Shown here one piece after another: positions 31,635 through 41,036 of a DNA stretch of 64,000 nt. The notes under the pieces were generated by a model. That model saw nothing but the letters and a program-made list of their open reading frames with translations, was not told the origin of the DNA and made no database searches. The position numbers and the translations under genes are program-made. Source of the DNA: Pseudomonas sp. 8AS (lineage in GTDB: Bacteria; Pseudomonadota; Gammaproteobacteria; Pseudomonadales; Pseudomonadaceae); NCBI RefSeq assembly GCF_902506505.1, contig NZ_LR733406.1, forward strand, positions 620,001 to 684,000. Reading direction: 5' to 3'. Each line of letters opens with the position of its first letter. The first letter of the stretch is position 1.

Positions 31635-31757
31635 TCTGCTGCGCTCGGTCATGCGTTGTTAAAAATGGCTTCGGAATGCTCATTTACAACTCGTAAACTC
31701 CGCTTCCTCAGCCATTTTTGCCTAGCCTGACCGTCGCTCGCGACGAGCCTGTCTTGA
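31635..31757. repeat. Long palindromic element, copy A (after rho)
   Basis: Inner arms AAAAATGGCT (31661-31670) and AGCCATTTTT (31710-31719) enclose a central block containing TGCTCATTTACAAC and CGTAAACTCCGCTTCCTC. Outer arms continue the pairing imperfectly (GGCTC with GAGCC, GGTCA with TGACC). The central block recurs nearly unchanged at 54939-54974 and in diverged form at 48991-49043. It is not coding. It lies between the rho stop and the following terminator. Confidence 0.8.
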
Positions 31758-31768
31758 TTCGTTGCCAC

Positions 31769-31792
31769 AAAGGCCGGGGAAACCCGGCCTTT
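31769..31792 (+). terminator. Terminator after rho
   Basis: AAAGGCCGGG (31769-31778) pairs perfectly with CCCGGCCTTT (31783-31792) around a GAAA tetraloop. The U tract is short and is followed by GCATTTG. Confidence 0.75.
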
Positions 31793-31872
31793 GCATTTGT
31801 GCGGCCTTCTGAATAACCCAGTTCGGCGCTAAACTTTGCGCCCCGACCTGCACGCCTATACGAGGCTCAAGC

Positions 31873-33339
31873 ATGCAGTATCGCGACCTTCGCGACTTTA
31901 TCCGCGGCCTGGAACAGCGCGGCGAACTCAAGCGCATCCAGACCCCGGTTTCTCCCGTGCTGGAGATGACCGAAATCTGCGACCGCACCCTGCGCAAGGG
32001 CGGCCCGGCGCTGCTGTTCGAGAATCCCACGGGCTTCGACATGCCGGTGCTCGGCAACCTGTTCGGCACGCCCAAACGCGTGGCCCTGGGCATGGGCGCC
32101 GAGGAAGTCGGCGAGCTGCGCGAGATCGGCAAGCTGCTGGCCTTTCTCAAGGAGCCGGAGCCGCCCAAGGGGCTGAAGGACGCCTGGTCCAAGCTGCCGA
32201 TCTTCAAGAAGGTCCTGAGCATGGCGCCCAAGGTGCTGAAAGACGCGCCGTGCCAGGAAGTGATAGAGGAAGGCGACGACGTCGACCTGACCAGGCTGCC
32301 GGTGCAAACCTGCTGGCCGGGCGATGTCGGCCCGCTGATCACCTGGGGCCTGACCATCACCAAGGGGCCCAACAAGGACCGGCAGAACCTCGGTATCTAC
32401 CGCCAGCAGGTGATCGGCCGCAACAAGGTCATCATGCGCTGGCTCAGCCACCGTGGCGGTGCCCTGGACTACCGCGACTGGTGCGAGAAGTTTCCCGGCC
32501 AGCCCTACCCGGTGGCCGTGGCCCTCGGTGCCGACCCGGCGACCATTCTCGGCGCGGTCACCCCGGTGCCGGACAGCCTCTCCGAGTACGCCTTCGCCGG
32601 CCTGCTGCGCGGCAACAAGACCGAGCTGGTCAAGGCCCGCGGCAGTGACCTGCAGGTGCCGGCCAGTGCCGAGATCGTCCTCGAAGGGGTGATCCATCCC
32701 GGCGAGATGGCCGACGAGGGCCCGTACGGCGACCACACCGGCTACTACAACGAGGTCGACCGCTTCCCGGTATTCACCGTCGAACGCATCACCCGCCGGC
32801 AGAAGCCGATCTACCACAGCACCTACACCGGGCGGCCGCCGGACGAGCCGGCGATTCTCGGCGTGGCGCTCAACGAAGTGTTCGTGCCGATCCTGCAGAA
32901 GCAGTTCCCGGAGATCACCGACTTCTACCTGCCGCCGGAAGGCTGCTCGTACCGCATGGCGGTGGTGACCATCAAGAAACAGTACCCCGGCCACGCCAAG
33001 CGGGTGATGCTCGGGGTGTGGAGCTTCCTGCGCCAGTTCATGTACACCAAGTTCGTCATCGTCACCGACGACGACGTCAACGCACGGGACTGGAACGACG
33101 TGATCTGGGCCATCACCACGCGCATGGACCCCAAGCGTGACACGGTGCTGATCGACAACACGCCGATCGACTACCTCGACTTCGCCTCGCCGGTTTCCGG
33201 CCTCGGCAGCAAGATGGGCCTGGACGCTACCCACAAGTGGCCGGGCGAGACCACGCGCGAGTGGGGCCGTGCCATCGTCCAGGACGAGGCGGTCAAGCAG
33301 CGGGTCGATGCGCTGTGGAGCGAGCTCGGGATCGATTGA
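31873..33339 (+). CDS. ubiD: 3-octaprenyl-4-hydroxybenzoate carboxy-lyase
   Basis: Prenyl-FMN-dependent decarboxylase in ubiquinone synthesis. It has 488 residues, the family's usual length. The N-terminal [20 protein letters not shown], the substrate/cofactor region [20 protein letters not shown], and the Glu-rich active-site stretch [24 protein letters not shown] are typical of UbiD. The cofactor-maker UbiX is not in the window. The stop overlaps the start of the next gene (TGATG), so the downstream flavin reductase is translationally coupled. Confidence 0.96.
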   Translation: MQYRDLRDFIRGLEQRGELKRIQTPVSPVLEMTEICDRTLRKGGPALLFENPTGFDMPVLGNLFGTPKRVALGMGAEEVGELREIGKLLAFLKEPEPPKGLKDAWSKLPIFKKVLSMAPKVLKDAPCQEVIEEGDDVDLTRLPVQTCWPGDVGPLITWGLTITKGPNKDRQNLGIYRQQVIGRNKVIMRWLSHRGGALDYRDWCEKFPGQPYPVAVALGADPATILGAVTPVPDSLSEYAFAGLLRGNKTELVKARGSDLQVPASAEIVLEGVIHPGEMADEGPYGDHTGYYNEVDRFPVFTVERITRRQKPIYHSTYTGRPPDEPAILGVALNEVFVPILQKQFPEITDFYLPPEGCSYRMAVVTIKKQYPGHAKRVMLGVWSFLRQFMYTKFVIVTDDDVNARDWNDVIWAITTRMDPKRDTVLIDNTPIDYLDFASPVSGLGSKMGLDATHKWPGETTREWGRAIVQDEAVKQRVDALWSELGID

Positions 33340-34307
33340 TGAAAGTCATTCTGCAACCGTCCGGCGCGCAGCTCGACGTCCGGGCCGGCGAGCGCATTCT
33401 GGATGCCGCGCGGCGCCTCGGCTACACCTGCCCGCAGAGCTGCCGCAACGGCAACTGCCATGTCTGCGCGGCCCTGCTGGTCGAGGGCCGGGTGCGCCAG
33501 GGCGGTGAGGAGCGCAGCCAGGGCGAGCTGTTCACCTGCCTGGCCGAGCCGCTGCAAGACTGCGTGCTGCACTGGGACGGCGTGCTGGCGCCGGGCGAGC
33601 TGCCGCAGCGCGAGCTGAGCTGCCAGCTGATCGAGTGCCTGGAGGTCGGCGGCGATGTGTACCGCGTGCGCCTGCGCGCCCCGGCCGGCAAGCCGCCGCG
33701 CTACCACGCCGGGCAATACCTGCTGCTGCAGCGTCAGGATGGCGAATATGCCGCCTACTCGCTGGCCTCGGCGCCGCACGACGGGCGCGAGCTGGAGCTG
33801 CATATCCTGGCGCGCGACGAAGGCACCCTGGCGCTGGTCGACTTCCTCCGCCGGCAGGGTTTTGCCCGCGTCCAGCTGCCGTTCGGCGACACCCACCTGG
33901 CCGAGCTGCCGGCCGGGCCGCTGGTGCTGATCGCCGCCGGTACCGGCATGGGCCAGATGCACAGCCTGATCGAGCATTGCCGCGCCGCTGGCTTCCGGCA
34001 TCCGGTGCACCTGTACTGGGGCGTGCGCCACGCCGAGGATTTCTACCAGTTGCCGCACTGGGCCGACTGGCAACAGACGCCCGGCCTGCATCTGCACCGG
34101 GTGGTCAGCGAACCGGGCGACTGGTCCGGGCGCTGCGGCCTGCTGCACGAGGCGGTGTGTGAGGACTTCGCCGACCTCAAGGCCCTGCATGTGTATGCCA
34201 GCGGTTCGCCGGCGATGGTCTACGGCACCTTGGATGCCCTGGTCGCGGCCGGCATGGACGCGCACCAGATGCGCGCCGATGTGTTCGCCTACGCCCCGCG
34301 CGACTAA
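33339..34307 (+). CDS. Ferredoxin-type FeS/flavin NAD(P)H reductase
   Basis: A 322-residue modular electron-transfer protein. Residues 1-90 are a plant-type 2Fe-2S ferredoxin domain with C35-x4-C40-x2-C43 and C67, plus an additional C31. About 100-195 is the flavin-binding barrel (RAPAGKPPRYHAGQYLLLQ, AAYSLASAP), and about 205-322 is the NAD(P)H domain (LIAAGTGMGQMHSLIEH). It resembles CDP-6-deoxy-glucoseen reductase-like proteins and oxygenase reductases. Overlap with ubiD hints at a role in quinone metabolism, but no function is proven. The start is ATG 33339; the upstream open frame lies inside ubiD. Confidence 0.88.
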   Translation: MKVILQPSGAQLDVRAGERILDAARRLGYTCPQSCRNGNCHVCAALLVEGRVRQGGEERSQGELFTCLAEPLQDCVLHWDGVLAPGELPQRELSCQLIECLEVGGDVYRVRLRAPAGKPPRYHAGQYLLLQRQDGEYAAYSLASAPHDGRELELHILARDEGTLALVDFLRRQGFARVQLPFGDTHLAELPAGPLVLIAAGTGMGQMHSLIEHCRAAGFRHPVHLYWGVRHAEDFYQLPHWADWQQTPGLHLHRVVSEPGDWSGRCGLLHEAVCEDFADLKALHVYASGSPAMVYGTLDALVAAGMDAHQMRADVFAYAPRD

Positions 34308-34320
34308 CTGTTACCCATGC

Positions 34321-34345
34321 AAAAGCCGCCCGTGGGCGGCTTTTT
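34321..34345. terminator. Terminator after the FeS-flavin reductase
   Basis: AAAAGCCGCCC (34321-34331) pairs with GGGCGGCTTTT (34334-34344) and continues into T. A-rich left and T-rich right flanks let it work on both strands, serving also the convergent quinone oxidoreductase gene, which ends at 34410. Confidence 0.85.
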
Positions 34346-34409
34346 CTATCTTGGGACTGAGCTCACTTTTAACGGCGCCTGGCGCGGCGCGCAGCCGGCT
34401 CCAAGCTGC

Positions 34410-35387
34410 TTAGCGCACCTGCACCACCACCTTGCCCACCGCCTTGCGCTGGCCCAGGGCATTGATCGCTTCGGCCGCCTGTTGCAGCGGGAAGGTCTGC
34501 GACACCAGCGGCTTGAGCTTGCCTTCGGCATGCCAGGCGAACAGCTGCTGGAAGTTGGCCGCGTTGTCCTGCGGCTGGCGCTGGGCGAACGAGCCCCAGA
34601 ACACGCCGACCACCGCCGCGCCCTTGAGCAGGCAGAGGTTCACCGGCAGCTCGGGGATGCGCCCGCTGGCGAAGCCGACCACCAGCAGGCGGCCGTTCCA
34701 GGCGATGCTGCGGATGGCCTCGTCGAACAGGTCGCCGCCGACCGGGTCGTAGATCACGTCGGCGCCCTGGCCGCCGGTGAGCTTCTTCACTTCTTCCTTG
34801 AGGCTCGATTCGCTGTAGTTGATCAGTTCGTCGGCGCCGGCGGCCTTGGCCACGGCCAGTTTCTCCGCGCTGCTGGCGGCGGCGATGACGCGGGCGCCCA
34901 TGGCCTTGCCGATTTCCACCGCGGCCAGGCCGACCCCGCCGGAGGCGCCGAGCACCAGCAGGGTCTCGCCCGGTTGCAGGTTGGCGCGCTGCTTCAGCGC
35001 ATGCATCGAGGTGCCGTAGGTCATGCCGAAGGCGGCGGCTGCCGTGAAGTCGAGGCCGCCCGGGATCGGCATGACGTTGTAGCCGGGCACGGCCACCTGT
35101 TCGGCGAAGCTGCCCCAGCCGGTCAGCGCCATCACCCGGTCGCCGGCCTTGAGGTGCTCGACCTTCTCGCCGACTTCCAGCACCACGCCGGCCGCTTCGC
35201 CGCCCGGGGAGAAGGGGAAGGGCGGCTTGAACTGGTACTTGCCTTCGATGATCAGGGTGTCGGGGAAGTTGACCCCGGCGGCGTGGACCTCGAGGAGGAT
35301 CTCGTTCTTCTTGATCGCGGGGCCGGCAACTTCCTCCAGCACCAGGGTTTCGGCCGGGCCGAAGGCTTTGCACAGAACGGCTTTCAT
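34410..35387 (-). CDS. NADPH:quinone oxidoreductase, zinc-free MDR family
   Basis: A 325-residue medium-chain reductase. The N-terminal catalytic domain has HAAGVNFPDTLIIEGKYQ and SPGGEAAGVVLEVG; the Rossmann motif is LGASGGVGLAAVEIGKAMGA (about residues 143-162). The Cys ligands of zinc alcohol dehydrogenases are missing, which places it with the zinc-free quinone reductases. It is cytosolic and monocistronic. The start at ATG 35387 gives the classic MKAVLCKAFGPAE. An upstream extension of the frame is not homologous. Confidence 0.9.
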   Translation of the reverse strand: MKAVLCKAFGPAETLVLEEVAGPAIKKNEILLEVHAAGVNFPDTLIIEGKYQFKPPFPFSPGGEAAGVVLEVGEKVEHLKAGDRVMALTGWGSFAEQVAVPGYNVMPIPGGLDFTAAAAFGMTYGTSMHALKQRANLQPGETLLVLGASGGVGLAAVEIGKAMGARVIAAASSAEKLAVAKAAGADELINYSESSLKEEVKKLTGGQGADVIYDPVGGDLFDEAIRSIAWNGRLLVVGFASGRIPELPVNLCLLKGAAVVGVFWGSFAQRQPQDNAANFQQLFAWHAEGKLKPLVSQTFPLQQAAEAINALGQRKAVGKVVVQVR

Positions 35388-35547
35388 CAGCGGATATTCT
35401 CCAGGGTTGATGGTCTGGCAGTGTAGGTGGCCCGCCTGGCCGGTCAACGAGCATGCTCCGGCCTGATGCCGGTGTATAAGCGTCGGGCTTGGGTGTGGCC
35501 CCGGCAATGGCTATGCTAGCGCCACATCTTCGTGAGGAACTGCCGCC

Positions 35548-35964
35548 GTGAAAACCTGGATCGCTCTGCTATTGGCCCTGTCGCTGCCCCTTACCGCCCT
35601 GGCCAACAGTGGCGGCGAAGAGGCGGAAGGCGAGAACGCGGCGCCCAAGGTGGCCTACTACAGCCTGGTGCCGGCACTGGTCGGCAACTTCGGCCCGGGG
35701 CCCAAGCTGAAGTTCTACAAGGCCGATATCGCCCTGCGCGTCACCGGCAGCGAGGCCGAGGAGAAGGTCGAGCACCACGAGCCGCTGATCCGCAATCAGC
35801 TGGTGATGCTGTTCTCCCAGCAGACCGAGGCCAGCATGAGCGGCCAGGACGCCAAGGAGAAGCTGCGCCTGGAGGCGCTCAAGCAGGTGCAGGACGTGCT
35901 CAACCAGGAAGAAGGCAAGCCCTACGTCGAGGACCTTTTGTTCAACAACCTGATCATCCAGTAA
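35548..35964 (+). CDS. FliL-like exported protein
   Basis: A 138-residue protein with a cleavable signal peptide (MKTWIALLLALSLPLTALA) and a C-terminal domain like that of the flagellar basal-body protein FliL (KLKFYKADIALRVTGSEAEEKVEHHEPLIRNQLVMLFSQ, residues about 53-91). True FliL proteins keep their N-terminal membrane anchor and sit in flagellar operons; this one is isolated, so a flagellar role is doubtful. It starts at GTG 35548, seven bases after GAGGAAC. Confidence 0.85.
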   Translation: MKTWIALLLALSLPLTALANSGGEEAEGENAAPKVAYYSLVPALVGNFGPGPKLKFYKADIALRVTGSEAEEKVEHHEPLIRNQLVMLFSQQTEASMSGQDAKEKLRLEALKQVQDVLNQEEGKPYVEDLLFNNLIIQ

Positions 35965-36007
35965 CGCCCTGGCAAACCGCGGCGCACCCGCACGCCGACA
36001 GGCAGGC

Positions 36008-37132
36008 TCAGGCCATCTGCGCCAGCGCCTTGCGGAAACGGGTCATGGCGCCGAGGAAGAACAGCGTGCCGATCCCGGCGATGGCCAGCAGCTGCGGCCA
36101 GACGATCGACAGCCCGGCGCCGCGATAGAGGATGGCCTGGGCCAGGTCGACGAAGTGGGTGGTCGGCGCCACCAGCATGATCCGCTGCACCAGCTCGGGC
36201 ATGCTCTCGCGCGGTGTGGTGCCGCCGGAGAGGATCTCCAGCGGGATCAGCACGATGATGATCAGCAGGCCCAGCTGCGGCATCGAGCGCGCCACCGTGC
36301 CGAAGAAGATGCCCATCGAGGTGGTGGCGAACAGGTGCAGCGCGGCGCCGCCGAGAAACAGCGCCAGCGAGCCCTGGATCGGTACCTGCAGCCAGCCCTG
36401 GACCACCAGCAGCAGCGACAGCGCGGTCGCCACCAGCACCACCAGGCCCATCGACCAGACCTTGGCCAGCATGATCTCCAGCGGCGTCACCGGCATCACC
36501 AGCAGGTGTTCGATGGTGCCGTGCTCGCGTTCGCGGATCAGCGCGGCGCCGGTGAGGATGATCGACAGCATGGTGATCTGGTTGATCACCTCCATCACCG
36601 AGCCGAACCAGGTGCGCGTCAGGTTCGGGTTGAACGCCACCCGCACGGCCAGCCCGGCCTGCTGCGGCAGGTCCGCCCGGTAGCGGCGGACGAATTCGGC
36701 CACCTCGTTGACGCCGATGCTCTGGATATAGCCGGCGCCGGTGAAGGCCTGGCTGACCTGGGTGGCATCCACGTTGAGCTGGATCGCCGGGCTGCGGCCG
36801 GCCAGCACGTCGCGCTGGAAGTCCGGCGGGATGTTCAGGGTGAAGGTGTAGCGCCCGGCATCCATGCCGCGGTCCATCTGGCTCAGGTCGATGCGCTGCG
36901 GGGTGCGGAAGTAGGGCGGCTGGAAGGCCTGGATCAGCCGTTCGGAAAGCTGCGAGCGGTCTTCGTCGACCACCGCGATGGAGGCATGGTGCAGGCTTTC
37001 CGGCATGCTGGTGGCCGCCGAGTAGATGCCCAGGCTGAAGGCCCAGACGATCAGCAGCACTAGGGCGATGTCGCGCTGCAGGCTGCGCAGTTCCTTGAGG
37101 CCGAGGTGGAAGATGTTCGCCAGGCGCTCCAT
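36008..37132 (-). CDS. ABC-2 type permease (YhhJ-like)
   Basis: A 374-residue membrane component of an ABC exporter. One helix lies near residues 20-40, a large periplasmic domain spans about 45-165, and five helices follow (starting near ITMLSIILTGAALI). The ABC-2 pattern of the DrrB/YhhJ group is clear, for example REREHGTIEHLLVMPVTPLEIMLAK. It begins 1 nt after the rbbA stop and ends the three-gene export operon. Substrate unknown; drug or envelope-component export is plausible. Confidence 0.9.
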   Translation of the reverse strand: MERLANIFHLGLKELRSLQRDIALVLLIVWAFSLGIYSAATSMPESLHHASIAVVDEDRSQLSERLIQAFQPPYFRTPQRIDLSQMDRGMDAGRYTFTLNIPPDFQRDVLAGRSPAIQLNVDATQVSQAFTGAGYIQSIGVNEVAEFVRRYRADLPQQAGLAVRVAFNPNLTRTWFGSVMEVINQITMLSIILTGAALIREREHGTIEHLLVMPVTPLEIMLAKVWSMGLVVLVATALSLLLVVQGWLQVPIQGSLALFLGGAALHLFATTSMGIFFGTVARSMPQLGLLIIIVLIPLEILSGGTTPRESMPELVQRIMLVAPTTHFVDLAQAILYRGAGLSIVWPQLLAIAGIGTLFFLGAMTRFRKALAQMA

Positions 37133-37133
37133 C

Positions 37134-39866
37134 TCAGACCTCCTGCTTCTTCAGGAAGGTCACGCACAGCCCCAGCAGCACGGGAATGGTGATCAGCAGC
37201 GGCAGGAAGTAGGCAGACAGGTCGGCGAAGCCGAGCGCCTTGGAGAACACCCCGCGCGAGATCACCAGGAAATGCGAGGTCGGGTAGAGCTGGCCGATGA
37301 AGGCGCCGATGCCCTCCAGCGAGGACACCGGGTAGATCAGCCCGGAGAACTGGATGGCCGGCAGCAGGGTGGCGATGGCAGTGCCGAACACCGCAGCGAT
37401 CTGGCTCTTGGTGAAGGTCGACATGAGCAGGCCGAGGGCCGTGGAGCAGCTCAGATAGAGCAGGCCGCCGAGCAGCAGGGTCAGCGGGCTGCCCTTGAGC
37501 GGCACGTCGAACACGCTGATCGCCAGCAGCACCAGCAGGGCGAAGTTGAGCATGCCCAGGCCGATATAGGGCAGTTGCTTGCCGAGGAGGAATTCCAGGC
37601 GGGTCACCGGGGTGACGTAGAGGTTGATGATCGAGCCCAGCTCCTTCTCGCGCACCACGCCGAGGGCGGTGAGCATGGCCGGGATCAGCATCAGCAGCAG
37701 CGGGATCATGGCCGGCACCATGGCCTGGCGGCTTTCCACGTCCGGGTTGTAGCGGTAGCGCACTTCCAGTTCGGCCAGGCTGGCGGCCTGGGTTTGCGCG
37801 GAGCGCCGCGCTAGGCTTTGCAGGTAGTCCTGGTGCAGGCCCTGCACGTAGCCCTTGATGGTTTCCGCGCGGGTCGGCATGGCGCCGTCGATCCACATGC
37901 CGATCTGCGGGCTGTCGCCGCGCTTGAGGTCGCGGCCGAAGTGCGGCGGGATCTCCAACGCCAGACTGATCTCGCCGCTGCGCATGCGCCGTTCCAGTTC
38001 GGCGTAGTCTTGCAGCGGCGGCTGTTCGAGGAAGTAGCGCGAGCCGGCCAGATTCAGGTGGTACTCCTGGCTGGTGGTGGTCTGGTCACGGTCGAGCACG
38101 GCGAAGGTCAGGTCTTCCACGTCCAGGCTGATGCCGTAGCCGATGATAAATAGCAGCAGCACGGTGCCGAGCAGCGCCATGCCGCCGCGAATCGGGTCGC
38201 GGCGCAGCTCCAGGGTCTCGCGGTGGGCGTAGCTGAACAGCCGGCGCAGGCTGAAGCGCTGGCGCTGCGCCGGGCGCGGCGGCGCAGCCGGAGTTGGGGC
38301 CGGCGGCTCGGTCGGGCTCGTCTGGCCCTGGCCGACGGCATCCTCCAGGTAGGCGATGAAGGTCGCCTCCAGGGTCGGCAGGCTGCGCTTGGCCATCAGC
38401 CCCTGTGGCGTGTCGCTGTCGAGCACCTTGCCGGCGTGCATCAGCGAGATGCGGTCGCAGCGCTGCGCCTCGTTCATGAAGTGGGTGGAGATGAAGATGG
38501 TCACCCCGTCCTGGCGCGACAGGTCGAGCATCAGCTGCCAGAAGCCGTCGCGGGCCACCGGGTCGACACCCGAGGTGGGCTCGTCGAGGATCAGGATCTC
38601 CGGCTGGTGGATCACCGCCACGGCCAGCGACAGGCGCTGGCGGATGCCCAGCGGCAGGCGCTCGGGGAGCATGTCCAGCACCGTGCCCAGCTCGAAGCGG
38701 CTGGCCATCTCGGCCACCCGCGCCTCGATCTGCGCGGCGGGCACGTGGAACAGCTGGGCGTGCAGCACCAGGTTCTGCCGCACCGTCAGCTCGCCGTACA
38801 GGGAGAACGACTGCGACATGTAGCCGACCCGCTTGCGCGTGGCCATGTCCCTGGCCTGGATCTGCTGGCCGAACAGCAGCGCCTCGCCCTCGCTGGCCGG
38901 CAGCAGGCCGGTGAGCATCTTCATGGTGGTGCTCTTGCCGCAACCGTTGGAGCCGAGGAAGCCGAAGATCTCGCCGCGTTCGATGCGAAAATCCACCCGG
39001 TCGACCGCGACGAACTCGCCGAAGCGCATGCTCAGGCCGCGCGCCTCGATGGCGATGTCCTGCTGGCCCGGCGCCCGCGGCGGGATGACCAAGGCGTGGT
39101 GATCCTTGCGCCGGTCTGCCGGCAGCAGGGCGATGAAGGCCTGCTCCAGGCTGGCGCAGGCCGTGCGTTCGCGCAGCTGCTGCGGGCTGCCGGTGGCGAG
39201 GATGCGCCCGCCGTCCATGGCCACCAGGTGGTCGAAGCGCTCGGCCTCCTCCATGTAGGCGGTGGCCACCAGCACGCTCATCTGCGGGCGCTGGGCGCGG
39301 ATGCGGCCGATCAGCTCCCAGAACTGGTTGCGCGACAGCGGGTCGACCCCGGTGGTCGGCTCGTCGAGGATCAGCAGGTCGGGGTCGTGGATCAGCGCGC
39401 AGCACAGCCCCAGCTTCTGCTTCATGCCGCCGGACAGCTTGCCCGCCGGGCGCTCGCGGAAGGGTGTCAGGCCGGTGCTGCGCAGCAGCTCGTCGATGCG
39501 CCGGGCGCGCTCGGCCGGGCCCTGGCCGAACAGGCGGCCGAAGAAGTCGAGGTTCTCGAATACCGACAGGGTCGGGTAGAGGTTCTTGCCCAGGCCCTGG
39601 GGCATGTAGGCGATGTGCGGGCAGGTGCGCCGGCGATGGCCGCGGCTGGCCATGTCGCCGCCGAGTACCTCGATCTGCCCGCTCTGCATCTCGCGCGCGC
39701 CGGCCAGCAGCGCCAGCAGGCTGGACTTGCCGACGCCGTCCGGGCCGATCAGGCCGACCATGCGCTGCGCCGGGATCTCCAGGCTCAGCCCGTCCAGCGC
39801 GCAGGTCTTGCCGTAGCGCAGGCTGACCTCGGTCAGCCGGGCCACCGGCGCCGCGGCCGCGCTCAT
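37134..39866 (-). CDS. rbbA: Ribosome-associated ATPase/ABC transporter fusion RbbA
   Basis: A 910-residue fusion of two ATP-binding domains and a permease. ATPase 1 has Walker [10 protein letters not shown] (41-49) and Walker [13 protein letters not shown]. ATPase 2 has [10 protein letters not shown] and [11 protein letters not shown], but its signature is the divergent [10 protein letters not shown] instead of LSGG. From about residue 560 an ABC-2 membrane domain follows ([24 protein letters not shown]). E. coli RbbA has been reported to bind ribosomes, yet the gene sits between a HlyD-like and a permease gene, so transport is also likely. The ATG overlaps the upstream gene by 4 nt. Confidence 0.92.
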   Translation of the reverse strand: MSAAAAPVARLTEVSLRYGKTCALDGLSLEIPAQRMVGLIGPDGVGKSSLLALLAGAREMQSGQIEVLGGDMASRGHRRRTCPHIAYMPQGLGKNLYPTLSVFENLDFFGRLFGQGPAERARRIDELLRSTGLTPFRERPAGKLSGGMKQKLGLCCALIHDPDLLILDEPTTGVDPLSRNQFWELIGRIRAQRPQMSVLVATAYMEEAERFDHLVAMDGGRILATGSPQQLRERTACASLEQAFIALLPADRRKDHHALVIPPRAPGQQDIAIEARGLSMRFGEFVAVDRVDFRIERGEIFGFLGSNGCGKSTTMKMLTGLLPASEGEALLFGQQIQARDMATRKRVGYMSQSFSLYGELTVRQNLVLHAQLFHVPAAQIEARVAEMASRFELGTVLDMLPERLPLGIRQRLSLAVAVIHQPEILILDEPTSGVDPVARDGFWQLMLDLSRQDGVTIFISTHFMNEAQRCDRISLMHAGKVLDSDTPQGLMAKRSLPTLEATFIAYLEDAVGQGQTSPTEPPAPTPAAPPRPAQRQRFSLRRLFSYAHRETLELRRDPIRGGMALLGTVLLLFIIGYGISLDVEDLTFAVLDRDQTTTSQEYHLNLAGSRYFLEQPPLQDYAELERRMRSGEISLALEIPPHFGRDLKRGDSPQIGMWIDGAMPTRAETIKGYVQGLHQDYLQSLARRSAQTQAASLAELEVRYRYNPDVESRQAMVPAMIPLLLMLIPAMLTALGVVREKELGSIINLYVTPVTRLEFLLGKQLPYIGLGMLNFALLVLLAISVFDVPLKGSPLTLLLGGLLYLSCSTALGLLMSTFTKSQIAAVFGTAIATLLPAIQFSGLIYPVSSLEGIGAFIGQLYPTSHFLVISRGVFSKALGFADLSAYFLPLLITIPVLLGLCVTFLKKQEV

Positions 39867-40933
39867 TGCGGAACCTTGACCGCCAGCTGTTCGGGCCACT
39901 CGACGGCCGGGTCCAGGCGCAGGTAGGCCATGCCGGGCACGCCGGTCTTGACGTGGGCCAGGTGGCGCTGCAGCAGCTCGGGGTCGATGCGCGCCTTGAT
40001 GCGGAACATCAGCTTCTCGCGCTCGTTGGCGGTTTCCACGGTCTTCGGGGTGAACTGGGCGACGCTGGCCACATAGCTGACCCGGGCCGGAATCACGTAC
40101 TGCGGCACCGCGTCGATCACCAGGCGTACCTCGCTGCCGAGGGCGACCCGGCCGGCCTGGCGCTCGGGCAGGAAGAAGGTCATGTAGACGTCGCCCAGGT
40201 CGACCAGGTTGAGCACCTTGCCGCCGGCGCCGAGCACCTCGCCGGGCTGGGCCACCCGGTATTGCACGCGGCCGGCGCGCGGTGCCTTGAGCAGGCTGTC
40301 GTCGATGTCCACCTGCAGGCGGGCGACGCTGGCCCTGGCCGCTTCCACCGCCGATTGCGCCTCGATCACCTGGGACTGCGCGGCGACGATGCCGGCCGCC
40401 GCCGAGTTGACCTGCGAGCGCGCCGCGGCCAGGGCCGCCTCGGTGCTCTGCAGGCGCGCCAGGTCGTCGTCCAGTTGCTGCTGGGCCATGGCGTCGCGCT
40501 TGACCAGCACGGCGGTGCGCGCGTGGCGTTTCTGCGCGGCGGCGAGTTCCGCCTGGCGCTGGCGCACCACGGCCTCGGCAGTGACCTTCTCGCTCTGCCG
40601 CAGGCTGACCTGGGCGGCAGCGGTCAGTTGGCTGTTCTCGGCCTGGCGCATCTGCGCCTGGGCCTGGGCCAGCTGGGCTTCGAGCACCTGGGTGTCCATG
40701 CGCGCGACGATCTGCTGGGGCTGGACGAAGTCGCCCTCGTCGACCGCGATGCTGGCGATGCGCCCGCCGAGCTTGGCGGCCACGTCCACTTCGGTGGCCT
40801 CGATGCGCCCGTTGCCGCTGGCGAAGCCTTCGCCCAGGCCGGCGGGGCGCAGTTCGTACCAGAGCAGGCCGGCACCGGCGACAAGGGCGGCGGCCAGGGC
40901 GAGGCGAGCGGTCCAGGTTTTGCGCGTAGCCAT
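39863..40933 (-). CDS. HlyD-family periplasmic adaptor
   Basis: A 356-residue membrane fusion protein, the first gene of the operon. A single N-terminal helix (about 9-26, [19 protein letters not shown]) anchors it. The split lipoyl domain is [20 protein letters not shown] and [20 protein letters not shown], with a long coiled-coil hairpin (about residues 85-215) between, and the beta-barrel part follows. It resembles E. coli YhiI, the partner of RbbA and YhhJ. ATG 40933 is chosen because AGG lies at the right distance; earlier ATGs lack a ribosome-binding site. Confidence 0.9.
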   Translation of the reverse strand: MATRKTWTARLALAAALVAGAGLLWYELRPAGLGEGFASGNGRIEATEVDVAAKLGGRIASIAVDEGDFVQPQQIVARMDTQVLEAQLAQAQAQMRQAENSQLTAAAQVSLRQSEKVTAEAVVRQRQAELAAAQKRHARTAVLVKRDAMAQQQLDDDLARLQSTEAALAAARSQVNSAAAGIVAAQSQVIEAQSAVEAARASVARLQVDIDDSLLKAPRAGRVQYRVAQPGEVLGAGGKVLNLVDLGDVYMTFFLPERQAGRVALGSEVRLVIDAVPQYVIPARVSYVASVAQFTPKTVETANEREKLMFRIKARIDPELLQRHLAHVKTGVPGMAYLRLDPAVEWPEQLAVKVPQ

Positions 40934-41036
40934 GGGCATCCTTTCTCGGTGGCAGGGAGGTGTTGCGGTGCCGGCCATTGTACTGTGCGCTGCGGCGGTG
41001 CGGTTGATGCAGGTCAAGCGTGCTCTGGCGGCCGTT

